Assembly (NCBI GenBank): GCA_022841915.1
Contig: JALHQN010000007.1
Coordinates: 186,001 to 250,000 of the forward strand
Direction: 5' to 3'
Length of the DNA: 64,000 nucleotides
From: Burkholderiales bacterium
GTDB lineage: Bacteria; Pseudomonadota; Gammaproteobacteria; Burkholderiales; WYBJ01
Position 1 is the stretch's first letter; each line of letters starts with the position of its first letter. Shown piece by piece: positions 18,273 to 29,281 of the stretch. The notes under the pieces were generated by a model. That model was not told the origin of the DNA. It searched no databases and worked only from the letters and a program-made list of their open reading frames with translations. The position numbers were made by a program, and so were the translations under genes.

Positions 18273-18354
18273 TCAGCGATCGGAGCTTCGATCAAGGCCG
18301 GGCGAGTGCTTAGCGCCACCTGGCCGGCGCTCCAGCGCAGTGCGGCGGTGTTTC

Positions 18355-18774
18355 TCACCGCTTCTGCTTGCCCTGAGTGGTCTCCTCAGAATCAGCAAGC
18401 CTGCTTTTGTGAGCTAGGGTGTGTGCGTGCGCCTCCCAGTTCTGACCGTCGAACGGCACGACCTCGATGGACTTGGGTTGTGTGCTCAGGCAGCGGACGT
18501 TGACATCGATGCCATCGGGGTTCGAGCGCGGAACGTAGTACGCCTTGATGCCGCAGATCTTGCAGAACTTGTGCTGTGCGACACCGGTATTGAACCGATA
18601 CGTGGTGATCGCATCCTCGCCTTGCAGAAGACGGAAGTGCGCCCTGGGAACAATGAGGTGCACGAAGCCGGTCATGCGGCAGATCGAGCAATTGCAATCC
18701 TCGACTTCGAGATGCTCCGGGGCTTGCACTTCGAATCGTACGGCCCCGCAGTGGCATTGTCCTTGGTAGATCAT
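18355..18774 (-). CDS. GFA family zinc-binding protein (Mss4-like fold)
   Basis: 139 residues from ATG 18774. Cysteines are arranged as CHC (C7, C9), CNCSIC (C27, C29, C32) and CKIC (C81, C84), the zinc-binding pattern of the glutathione-dependent formaldehyde-activating family. Only a few members act on S-hydroxymethylglutathione; most have unknown substrates. The C-terminal tail is polar and rich in Lys/Glu. It stands between the convergent nucleotidase and a dienelactone hydrolase on the same strand, with no obvious functional link. Confidence 0.88.
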   Translation of the reverse strand: MIYQGQCHCGAVRFEVQAPEHLEVEDCNCSICRMTGFVHLIVPRAHFRLLQGEDAITTYRFNTGVAQHKFCKICGIKAYYVPRSNPDGIDVNVRCLSTQPKSIEVVPFDGQNWEAHAHTLAHKSRLADSEETTQGKQKR

Positions 18775-19033
18775 CGCTGGAGTCGCTGATCGAGCTTCAG
18801 TGCAACCGGCAGCATCGCTGAAGGACGTAGCCCGGCAGGCGGGCCGAGGCGGTCGATGGCCCATCCGGACAACCCCGGCACCACCGGCAAGGTTCGGTGC
18901 ATCACGACGCTCCGATCCGTACAGAGCGGTTGGTTTCGCTGCAGGAGCAATGTCCCATCCATGGGTGATGCCTGCTCACCGATCAGGCCCGTGACAGGCC
19001 CGTGACCCGCGAACCGGCCGTTTCCCGGGTGCT

Positions 19034-19729
19034 CTAGCGCAAGCCCGCCATGATCTCGAACGCGCGCTGCATCGAGAAATCGTAGGTCTCCTGGTGGAAA
19101 GCCTCGCCGCCGCCGGACATCATGTAGCCGTGTACAACGCCCGGGAAGATATGCACGGCGACGTTCTTCATGCGCTCGGCAACCGCGAGGTAGGCCGCCT
19201 GCACCGGGGGCGGGGCGGCGTGATCCTGATCGCCCCAGATGATGCACACCGGCTGTGTGACGCCGTCGAGCTCCTGGATGTAATCGCCCATCTGCGAGCC
19301 GTGACACGAGATCCCGGCGCTGTAGCCCAGACGCTTCGGGCCGAGAACTGCATACGGTCCGCCATAGCAGAACCCCATCGTCGCGGCGCGGCCGTTGAAC
19401 TGGGGGAGCTTGCGCAGTTCCGCCAGGGTATCTGCCAGGTCGGCTTCGCCGGTCTTGATGACTTCCAGCCGGGGTTGTCCGCGAGGGGCGGACCGCGCAT
19501 CGCCGCGTTCGAGCGGCCCCGGCACCGTGCGCGAGAACAGATCCGGCGCCGCCACGATGTACCCCTTCGCGCCAAAGGCGTCGGCAATGGCTCGCAGATC
19601 GGCATCCACGCCGTGGATCGCGGAAGCCAGCACCATCGCGGGCACCTTGCCCTCCGTATCGGGAGTCACCAAATAACAGTCGAATTCATGGCCGCCGGCG
19701 GACTTGATCTTGATGTCCTGCTGTCTCAT
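19034..19729 (-). CDS. Dienelactone hydrolase family protein
   Basis: 231 residues with a strong ribosome site (AGGAGGGG). The nucleophile motif GFCYGG places Cys121 at the elbow; Asp167/169 in WGDQDH and His200 in GVVHGYM complete the Cys-Asp-His triad of dienelactone hydrolases. These enzymes open dienelactones in chloroaromatic breakdown, but many genomic copies act on other esters or lactones. No ring-cleavage genes are nearby, so the substrate is open. The start at 19729 is supported by the ribosome site. Confidence 0.9.
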   Translation of the reverse strand: MRQQDIKIKSAGGHEFDCYLVTPDTEGKVPAMVLASAIHGVDADLRAIADAFGAKGYIVAAPDLFSRTVPGPLERGDARSAPRGQPRLEVIKTGEADLADTLAELRKLPQFNGRAATMGFCYGGPYAVLGPKRLGYSAGISCHGSQMGDYIQELDGVTQPVCIIWGDQDHAAPPPVQAAYLAVAERMKNVAVHIFPGVVHGYMMSGGGEAFHQETYDFSMQRAFEIMAGLR

Positions 19730-20133
19730 GGTTTCCCCTCCTGGTTGGCGCTGGATGAAGTCCCTATGTTACCGGTTTCCCCGACGGAGTCAGGGGCTGC
19801 CCGAGCGCCTGGGGCAGGGCTTCCGGTCCGGTGCGCTGCGGCTTGCGCTCACCCGCAGGGGACGCGGTGGCCGGGATGGATTTCGGACCGTGGTCGATTC
19901 CATCCGGATCGGCGATCGCCCCCGGTGATCCGGAGGCTAGCTTGCATCCGGGACATTGAGTTCACGCACATCCAGCTCCAAGATGGCCGCGACCGCTTGC
20001 GAGTCGTCGTGGACGAGGCGAAGTTCGGAGGACACGATGCGATGACATACTCATCCGTGCTCCGATGGAAACAGGGAAGTCATGGCGCCGGTTTCCCGGA
20101 AAGGCGCTACGAAGGGGCCTCCTCGCCGACGCT
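19730..20133. other. Intergenic region, no gene seen
   Basis: About 400 bases between two leftward genes. It carries the dienelactone hydrolase ribosome site at its left end. The overlapping frames look like shadows, and no promoter or hairpin stood out. Confidence 0.45.
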
Positions 20134-20580
20134 TCAACGCGCAGGCCGGGGCAGGCTCTCCCGAAAGCGCAGCTCGATCTCGGCATTCGCGCCGACAGGT
20201 CGAGCTCTGACATGGAAGTCGAGTTCGAGCCCGTTCAGCGGGAAGTCGAAGGTGCCCAGGTAAGAGATGCCCTGGTTCTCCCTCACCTCGCGCATGTCGA
20301 CGCGCGAAGTACTACCGAGCAGGTCGGTGGTGTCGACGTGGACCTCGGCTGCCACGGCGCCGCTCTCTATGGGCTGACCGCGCTTGAGCACCATGACGTT
20401 GACGAGCAGAGGAGCTGCCCGCAGTTTGTGTTTCGCCAGCGCCTCGGGAGAGAGCATTTGTGCGTTCGCCACGCTGGCGCGAACCACGTATCCGGCTTTT
20501 TCTGCTTCGTGCAGCTGCGCCTGCGCAGGCGAGACGATCGCGCACAGGCCGATGAGTAGCGCTGCGCTGAACCCAGTCAA
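20134..20580 (-). CDS. Secreted DUF4426-like protein
   Basis: 148 residues if TTG 20580 is used, which places a clean signal peptide (GFSAALLIGLCAIVSPAQAQ) at the N-terminus. An ATG at 20790 has a GGAG ribosome site but would add 70 basic, proline-rich residues before the signal peptide. The mature part follows the DUF4426 plan: MLSPEALAKHKLR, LLVNVMVLKRG, a DLLGSTSRVDMREVRE block, ISYLGTFDFPL and a final ELRFRES strand. The function of this periplasmic beta-sandwich family is not known. The start site is the least certain point. Confidence 0.6.
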   Translation of the reverse strand: MTGFSAALLIGLCAIVSPAQAQLHEAEKAGYVVRASVANAQMLSPEALAKHKLRAAPLLVNVMVLKRGQPIESGAVAAEVHVDTTDLLGSTSRVDMREVRENQGISYLGTFDFPLNGLELDFHVRARPVGANAEIELRFRESLPRPAR

Positions 20581-21061
20581 GCCCCGGATTCGGCTGCGGA
20601 GGATCCGGGTGCGATGTCGCAACCACCGTCCGCTGGCATCGGCGAGGGCTGCAGGGGGCGTGATCCGAATCAGCCTATCGGAAGGGGCAGGCGGCGCTCG
20701 GTTCCACACGACCGTCGGACGCGGGCGCGCCAAGCGAAATGGCGGGCAGCAGGCCGCTTCGGGCCTCATTGCAAAGATGTGTCGATTCATGTCGCTCCAA
20801 TCCAGAGAGGGTCGAGAAGGCTTGCTTCCCGCAGCGAGCCGCAAACGCCGGCTCGTGCCCGGGGTCCAGTCATGCGCTCGTCGCAAACGGTGCGCCTGCT
20901 CGATACCGGCCGGACAGCTCTGCGTTACCGCACGCTGCGGGCACGACAGGTGAGGGGGGTGACCCGGTTGCATCGTTGACGACCATGAGACCCGGTGCTC
21001 GCCTTCTGCGACACGGGGCCTGCCGTGGTCTTGCGTGGCTGGCTTCTGGAAGAGGTGAACG
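20581..21061. other. Divergent region upstream of the DUF4426-like and YihY genes
   Basis: About 480 bases. The left part may encode an N-terminal extension of the leftward DUF4426-like protein if ATG 20790 is its start. The rest shows no gene. The rightward YihY ribosome site (GAGGTGAACG) is at the right end. Confidence 0.4.
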
Positions 21062-21937
21062 ATGACCGTGGGCGACAAAGTGCAGCGAGTGTCTTGGGGC
21101 AGCATCTTTCGCTCGGCGGTGGCCTCGTTCTTCAGCCACGATATGCCGACTTACGCCGCTGCGCTCGCTTATCGGTCCCTGCTGTCGTTGTTTCCGCTGA
21201 TCGTGCTCCTGATCTCGCTGTTGGGCCTGCTGGGCGTGCCGGAACTGTTTCAATGGATGCGAGAGCAGGCAGGACGACTCCTTCCCCAGAGCTCGATGAT
21301 TCTCGTCGACTCGGTCATCAGCGAGCTCGAGCGACCGCGGACGGGGATCATGTCGGGTGCGGTCCTCATGGCCTTGTGGTCTGCGTCGGCGGCCATGATG
21401 AGCGTCATGAAGAGCCTGAACATGGTGTTCTCGGTGTCGGAGAAACGGCCCGCATGGAGGCGTTTGTTGCTCGCGCTCGCATTGACCCTGGGGCTCACCA
21501 CCGTCCTCGTCGTCGTGGCCTTCGTCATGGTCGCCGGGCCGGCGGTGCTCACCTGGCTAGCAGCCTATGTCCGACTCGACGAGTACTTCATCGCGGTATG
21601 GGCGTGGCTTCGCTGGCCTTTGCTGTCGCTGGTCGTGGTCGTGACGATCGCCGTCGTGTACCACCTCGCGCCGAACACCCATGCGCGATTTCGCGTATTC
21701 ACGGCCGGAGCCGTCACGGCCGTGGCCGTCTGGGTTATGGCATCGCTCGCTTTCGGCTGGTACGTCGGCAACTTCGCGAATTACAGCAAGACTTACGGCA
21801 GCCTGGGCGCGGTGATCGTGCTGCTGCTCTATTTCTTCTTGTCGGCAGCGGTGTTGCTGTTCGGCGCGGAAATCAACGCGAGCGTTTCGCGTACCCATAC
21901 GCGGGATCCGCTGCGGATGCCCAGAACGCCGGATTGA
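21062..21937 (+). CDS. YihY/BrkB family inner-membrane protein
   Basis: 291 residues with about six hydrophobic segments. The N-terminal block PTYAAALAYRSLLSLFPLIVLL is diagnostic of the YihY/BrkB (virulence factor BrkB) family. Later segments around VLTWLAAYV, VAVWVMASLAFGWYV and YGSLGAVIVLLLYFFLSAAVLLFGAEIN match the family's conserved C-terminal membrane helices. The role is uncertain: BrkB was linked to serum resistance in Bordetella, and other members were once misnamed ribonuclease BN. It appears monocistronic. Confidence 0.92.
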   Translation: MTVGDKVQRVSWGSIFRSAVASFFSHDMPTYAAALAYRSLLSLFPLIVLLISLLGLLGVPELFQWMREQAGRLLPQSSMILVDSVISELERPRTGIMSGAVLMALWSASAAMMSVMKSLNMVFSVSEKRPAWRRLLLALALTLGLTTVLVVVAFVMVAGPAVLTWLAAYVRLDEYFIAVWAWLRWPLLSLVVVVTIAVVYHLAPNTHARFRVFTAGAVTAVAVWVMASLAFGWYVGNFANYSKTYGSLGAVIVLLLYFFLSAAVLLFGAEINASVSRTHTRDPLRMPRTPD

Positions 21938-22081
21938 AGCCGTAAGACGGGTACCAACCGGCGTCGGTGGGTGACGGCGACGGCGCCCGCACTAGGCGCC
22001 CGACGCTGGTCTGCCCGCCGCCCGAACAGGCCTGGGCGAGCGGGTAACGCCCGCCAGAACGGCGTCGGGTGGCGTGGACTT

Positions 22082-22312
22082 TTCACGTCGCATCATCGCC
22101 AAGTCGTCAGAAGTCGGCGACTCGAGCGGGATGCGAAGATAGCCCGGAAAGCGCCTCGAATCCCGCATCACTCGATCGCGATTCTGACCAGCGAGCGCTT
22201 TCAGGTGAGCGATCCTCGGGTGCGCAAGCTCGCTGACGAGATCATCGACGCGCAGGAACGTGAAATTGCGCAGATGAAGTTTCTCATCGTCGATCTCGAA
22301 AGGCGGGAGTGA
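22082..22312 (+). pseudogene. 5'-truncated remnant of a DUF305 family gene
   Basis: The frame carries the C-terminal half of a DUF305 protein: [13 protein letters not shown] followed by [23 protein letters not shown]. Full-length relatives have several N-terminal membrane helices before this HH segment, but here the upstream codons give only an Arg-rich, non-hydrophobic stretch, so the beginning is lost. Its stop codon overlaps the ATG of the next lipoprotein gene (TGATG), which hints at a former two-gene unit. DUF305 proteins bind metals such as copper in some cases. It could be expressed from an internal start, but this is unlikely. Confidence 0.6.
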
Positions 22313-22905
22313 TGCTTTTCGCGCTTCGTCGCAGTCGGTGCGCTTTCGAGGCTCTCTCGCTGTCGCTGTGTCTGCTCGCGGGCTGTAGCGCGAGCGAGGC
22401 TCCCGACGACGCGTTGCCTCGGCTCGAAGGCCCTGAAGTCGCACGCATCGTACCGGCGGCGCAAGCTTTGACCGGTGCCCACATCCCGACCGTCGACCTG
22501 GCTTCAATGGACGAGGCCGAGATTCGCAAGGCCCTCCAACCGGGCTCGCGCTGCGACTTCCGCTATACCACGCGGGGGAAGCCGGTGCTCTCGATGTCAC
22601 GGCGTCCGGACGGAATGACGGCGGGCGGGGTCGTCAAATTGAATGGCTACCTGGTCATGCTCGAGGCGGCTTCGTCCTCCGAGGCAGACGGGAGCACGGG
22701 CGACCTTCGACTCCTTGCCGACCCGATTCGAATCGACGTCCTTCCGGACGCGCGAGGCTCGCGTTTCGAAGCGAGAGCGCTCCGGCGTGCGGAGGCGAAC
22801 GCGATACTTCACGTGGGACAGCGCCTGCAGGTGGGCTATCGAGGTTACCTGGACTGTACGGACGAGCCGCAGACGATTTCGCCTGGCGAGACGAGTGGGC
22901 GATAG
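22312..22905 (+). CDS. Putative lipoprotein of unknown function
   Basis: 197 residues from ATG 22312, which overlaps the stop of the DUF305 remnant by one base. A hydrophobic segment ends in the lipobox LLAGC, so it is probably a lipoprotein. The mature region contains GSRCDFRYTTRGKPVLSM and a LNGYLVMLE strand, suggesting a beta-rich fold, and a C-terminal Cys in GYLDCTDEP. No characterised family was recognised. It may have worked with the neighbouring DUF305 protein before that gene decayed. Confidence 0.72.
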   Translation: MLFALRRSRCAFEALSLSLCLLAGCSASEAPDDALPRLEGPEVARIVPAAQALTGAHIPTVDLASMDEAEIRKALQPGSRCDFRYTTRGKPVLSMSRRPDGMTAGGVVKLNGYLVMLEAASSSEADGSTGDLRLLADPIRIDVLPDARGSRFEARALRRAEANAILHVGQRLQVGYRGYLDCTDEPQTISPGETSGR

Positions 22906-23027
22906 GCTGCGCGGTGCGGATCGGGAGGTTTCGCGCCATGCGCGCCGGGCAGTAGTTTGGGATTACAGCGGCGAAGGCGGGCCGCTGATTCCCCGAGGCC
23001 CAATGCGGGCCGAGGCTTCGACGGCAC

Positions 23028-23225
23028 TTGCGGGCTAGGGATCTCCAGTTCCAACGCAATGCTGCCAAGCAGCAGGCAACCGAGATGGCCGACGCCACTG
23101 CGAGCGCCGTCTCCCGGGGTGCGCTATTCGGTGCGCTTGCGTTGATCCTCGGGGCCGTTGCGGGGTGGTTCGGCGGCCGTAGCGGGAAGGTCGAACCCAC
23201 GCTTACCAGCGCTCGATTGCGCTGA
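23028..23225 (+). pseudogene. Remnant of a small membrane protein (C-terminal glycine-rich helix)
   Basis: The frame encodes a charged stretch (NAAKQQATEMADATA) followed by one membrane helix (GALFGALALILGAVAGWFGG). This resembles the C-terminus of larger DUF/PhnA-like membrane proteins whose last helix ends in a GGR motif. No start with a ribosome site or upstream domain exists; ATG 23085 would give only a 46-residue single-helix peptide. It is most simply a decayed fragment, though a small membrane protein cannot be excluded. Confidence 0.4.
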
Positions 23226-23244
23226 GAAGACCCGCTTTGCGAGT

Positions 23245-23273
23245 AGGGCAGCGTACTGAGCGGACGCTGCCCT
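23245..23273 (+). terminator. Candidate hairpin terminator
   Basis: AGGGCAGCGT and ACGCTGCCCT form a perfect 10-base-pair stem with a nine-base loop. The tail (CTCGTTCATT) has only a weak T-run. It follows the gene-remnant strip and faces the end of the leftward SDR gene. Confidence 0.45.
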
Positions 23274-23472
23274 CTCGTTCATTGCTTCTGGAGCGTCATG
23301 TCGCGAGCCGCGGTGCAGCGCCCGGCTCGGGTGGCGCAAAAGCGATGCTCACATACGATGCAGCGTCTGCGGTGAATCCCGCGTGTGTCGCAAACGCATC
23401 ATGGTCGCCGGCGACTATGCCGGGGTCGGATTGGCGGGCGAACAGCGCCTTAGGATATCGCGCAGATCTGCG

Positions 23473-24258
23473 TCACCACGGCAACGCCTCGCCCCGATAG
23501 TCGTAGAAGCCGCCCGAGTGATCCGGGTGCAGACCTTCCACGACCGCGAGCAGTGCGTGCGCGGCGTCGCCCGCGGATCGCACCTCGAGCCCGGTCTTGG
23601 CGAAAGGTGCCGAGAGTGGCGTATCCACCGTGCCCGGATGCAGCGCCACGCAGATCGCTTGCCGTCGACCGCGCTTGAGTTCGACTGCGGCTGTCCGCAC
23701 GAACTGGTTCAAGGCGGCCTTGGATGCGCGGTAGCCGTACCAGCCGCCCAGGCGGTTGTCTCCGATACTGCCCACCTTGGCCGAAAGCGTGGCGAAGACC
23801 GCCTTGCCTTCGCTCGGGAACAGCGGCAGCAGATGCTTCATGAGCAGCGCCGGCCCGATGGCATTGATGGCGAACGCCCGGGCGAGATGCTGCGGATCGA
23901 GCTGCGCCAAACGCTTTTCCGGCATGATGCCGTCCCCATGCAGGAAGCCTGTCGCATCGATGACCAGCCGCAGGGGGACGGGCAGGCGGGCGAGCTGATT
24001 GGCCATAGCCGCGATGGTGTCCTCCACCGTGACATCGACGCGGTGCGGCCCCGAGCGCGAAAACCCGAGTACGCGCTCGAAGGCAGGGCTCTTTTCCAAC
24101 GAACGACACAAGGCTTCGCCGATCGCGCCCGACGCCCCGATGACGAGGGCAAGTCCGCCGGCAGGAAACGACTTCAGGTCGGGCGGACGCCCCGAGTCGG
24201 CCGGTCCGCGGGGCGGATCCTGACACGGGGATTTCGGCCCTGCCCATTCTGCGCTCAT
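23473..24258 (-). CDS. Short-chain dehydrogenase/reductase
   Basis: 261 residues from ATG 24258; 24291 is an alternative. The nucleotide-binding motif is GASGAIG and the active-site motif YRASK is intact, so it should be a working oxidoreductase. A long polar N-terminus (KSPCQDPPRGPADSGRPPD) precedes the Rossmann fold. NAIGPALLMKHLLPLF and LHPGTVDTPLS are further conserved SDR segments. Relatives resemble the C-factor/sniffer-type SDRs. It is followed downstream by the end of an unrelated remnant region; the substrate is unknown. Confidence 0.88.
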   Translation of the reverse strand: MSAEWAGPKSPCQDPPRGPADSGRPPDLKSFPAGGLALVIGASGAIGEALCRSLEKSPAFERVLGFSRSGPHRVDVTVEDTIAAMANQLARLPVPLRLVIDATGFLHGDGIMPEKRLAQLDPQHLARAFAINAIGPALLMKHLLPLFPSEGKAVFATLSAKVGSIGDNRLGGWYGYRASKAALNQFVRTAAVELKRGRRQAICVALHPGTVDTPLSAPFAKTGLEVRSAGDAAHALLAVVEGLHPDHSGGFYDYRGEALPW

Positions 24259-24520
24259 GCTTGTTTCCGAGGCTGCGCTGCGGTCATGCATCGACCATTC
24301 TTCTGTCTTTGCTACTCCAAGACCCCGTGCGGCTTGGTCGGTTTCAGGTTTCCGCGATCAGGGCGCTCCCGGACCTGCTCGCTTCTTGCGCGTGGACGAC
24401 GCTGCTCTCGGCATGCAGCGCTGCCTGGATTGCTCCCGAAGGACGACATCTGCCCGCACCGGAGGCGACTCGGCGAGGATTCACCGCAGTCGGTCCACGG
24501 TGTGTCGGCGTTCGCAGCGC

Positions 24521-26506
24521 CTAAAGCTCGCAGCCCGCCTCGTGCCCCTCCAGGGTCGCTGCGTGCAGCGTTCTCGCGACCCGTGCATCGCCTACGACGT
24601 GCACCGGCACTGCCCGCGAACGCAGCAGCGAAACGAGCGAATCCGCAGGCGAGCGGGGCGTCGACCAGGCCAGCCAGGCCACGTCGTCCACCGACCCGAT
24701 CCGGCCCGTATGGACGCACGCATACTCCAGGCGGGCTTCGGCGAGGCGTTCGCTCCAGACAACGTCGACCTCGCGCACGATCTCGATCCGCTTCTCGGCA
24801 AGCCGTCGCAGCACCCCCTGACGGACAACGATGGGCAAGTCCTGGCCGATCATGTCCCGCGGCGTGAGGATCACGACCCGATCGAACAGCGTGCACAAAT
24901 GCTCGGCTGCGGCGTAGGTGCCTTCCGAGTGATCCATGTCGAACAAGACAGCGGTCCCCGGCTGGCGTTCGGTGTAGCGCAGCGTTTCGCGCATTGCACG
25001 GCGCAGATCCGGCACGAGGGCGGCTTCGGAGGAATCCTTGGGGAGCCACAGCGGCGGCACCATGTCCGCGCCGGTGGCGATGACGACTGCATCGGGGGAG
25101 CACGCCATGATGTCGTCGACGCCTGCTTCGACGCCGAGGCGAAAGCGCACACCGGCGCGCAGTGCCGCCGCGTGCTGGTAGTCGTAGACGCTGCTGAGCG
25201 CTTCACCTCCCGGGAGCCGCGTGCGCAAGTGCAGCTTTCCGCCGACTTCCCGACTGCGTCCGAACACCGTGACCGCGTGACCGCGCTGCGCGGCGACCCA
25301 CGCGGTTTCCAGGCCGGCCGGACCAGCGCCCACCACCACGACCCGCTTGCGGACGAGCGCCGGTGCGGGACGAAAATCGACTTCGTCATGGCGTCCGACC
25401 CGCGGGTTGTTGTCGCAAGCCAGCGGCAGACGCGCCAGCGAGATTCGCTCCCAGCAGGTGTTGCATGAAACGCAATAGCGGATGTCGTGTGCACGGCCTG
25501 CGGCGGCCTTGTTGAACCACGCGGGATCGGCGATCAAGGCTCGGCCGAGCGCAGCGAGATCGGCCGTTCCATCGGCGATCAGCGCGTCGGCCTCGGCCGG
25601 ATCGGTAATCCGACCCAGACCGATCACGGGCACATCGGGAATGGCGACGCGCAACTGTCGAATGAGCGCGCGGTAGGGAACTCGCGCGCTGTGTCCGTCC
25701 GGCACATGGCGCTCGAGCGAGCGCGAGTGGCTGCCCCAGGCGAAGCACACGTAGTCGGCCTCGCGGCTTGCGGTCAGTCGCGCAGCGATGGCCGCGGCGT
25801 AGCCGGGCTCGATGCTGCCGGGTATCCAATCGTTGCCGGGCAGCTTCAGTCCGATGATGAAGTCATGGCCGCAGGCTGAGCGCAGCGCGCTGACCAGCTC
25901 GCGCAGCAGGCGCGTTCTGCCTTCCAGATCGACGCCGTATTCGTCGTCGCGGACGTTGGATCGCGGCGAGAGCATCTGATGGAAGAAGTGGCCATGCCCG
26001 GCCGAGATCTCCAGGCCGCTGAAACCGCAGCGCGCCAATCGTCCGGCGGACTGCACGTACTCCGCGATCAAGGCGCGAATCTCGGCAGTCGTGATCACGC
26101 GCGGCATCGACCAGCTCAGATCGTCCGGCAGCGCCGAGGCGCCGATGCCGTCATAGCTGCGGCCGGGCTGGTTGCGCGCGCGTCCCCGCTCCAGCAATTG
26201 TCCGAGGATCCGGCAGTCTTGTTCCTCGACGGCGGCGGCCAGGCGCTTGAGTCCATCGAGATCGGTGTCGTTCCAGGCATCGACGCGGTTCGCCAGATGG
26301 TGGTGGCGCGCCATGCTGAGGGGCTCCGTCACGAGCATGGCCGCCCCGCCACGCGCACGGTTGGCGAAGTACTGCACCATGGGTGCGCTGACTCGCGCGT
26401 GCTCGGCCATCAGCGTGGTCATCGAGGGGTGAACGAGCCGATTGCGCAGCCGTTTGCCGGCAAGTTCGAACGGCGCCATCAGCGCGGGGTAGGGCAGCGT
26501 GCTCAT
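24521..26506 (-). CDS. Old-yellow-enzyme/FAD fusion oxidoreductase (2,4-dienoyl-CoA reductase-like)
   Basis: 661 residues from ATG 26506. The N-terminal TIM barrel of the NADH:flavin oxidoreductase family spans about 1-350, starting ALMAPFELAGKRLRNR and including HGHFFHQMLSPRSN. A cysteine cluster YCVSCNTCW plus a later Cys binds a 4Fe-4S centre. The C-terminal part holds a dinucleotide fold (VVVVGAGPAGLETAW) and a second nucleotide motif. This is the layout of 2,4-dienoyl-CoA reductase and of trimethylamine or N-methylproline demethylases. The cluster spacing is C-x2-C-x2-C, one residue shorter than in FadH. The physiological substrate is undetermined. Confidence 0.88.
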   Translation of the reverse strand: MSTLPYPALMAPFELAGKRLRNRLVHPSMTTLMAEHARVSAPMVQYFANRARGGAAMLVTEPLSMARHHHLANRVDAWNDTDLDGLKRLAAAVEEQDCRILGQLLERGRARNQPGRSYDGIGASALPDDLSWSMPRVITTAEIRALIAEYVQSAGRLARCGFSGLEISAGHGHFFHQMLSPRSNVRDDEYGVDLEGRTRLLRELVSALRSACGHDFIIGLKLPGNDWIPGSIEPGYAAAIAARLTASREADYVCFAWGSHSRSLERHVPDGHSARVPYRALIRQLRVAIPDVPVIGLGRITDPAEADALIADGTADLAALGRALIADPAWFNKAAAGRAHDIRYCVSCNTCWERISLARLPLACDNNPRVGRHDEVDFRPAPALVRKRVVVVGAGPAGLETAWVAAQRGHAVTVFGRSREVGGKLHLRTRLPGGEALSSVYDYQHAAALRAGVRFRLGVEAGVDDIMACSPDAVVIATGADMVPPLWLPKDSSEAALVPDLRRAMRETLRYTERQPGTAVLFDMDHSEGTYAAAEHLCTLFDRVVILTPRDMIGQDLPIVVRQGVLRRLAEKRIEIVREVDVVWSERLAEARLEYACVHTGRIGSVDDVAWLAWSTPRSPADSLVSLLRSRAVPVHVVGDARVARTLHAATLEGHEAGCEL

Positions 26507-26630
26507 GCGGAGCATCGTCGATGGTTGGGAGATGCGTGGGGGAACGTGAGCGACCTGGAACCAAAACGCCCGATTGCTCGAGTTTGCGGCGATTCGGCCG
26601 CGAGATCGATCCACCTGGACTTGGCAGCAT

Positions 26631-26662
26631 GCCCTGATCCGTGCTTACGCACGGATCAGGGC
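26631..26662 (-). terminator. Strong hairpin downstream of katG
   Basis: A perfect 14-base-pair stem (GCCCTGATCCGTGC paired with GCACGGATCAGGGC) with a four-base loop lies 13 bases past the katG stop. It lacks a T-run on the katG side, so it may slow or protect the transcript end rather than be a textbook intrinsic terminator. Confidence 0.65.
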
Positions 26663-26675
26663 GACTTGGCGAGCG

Positions 26676-29281
<2,606 letters not shown>

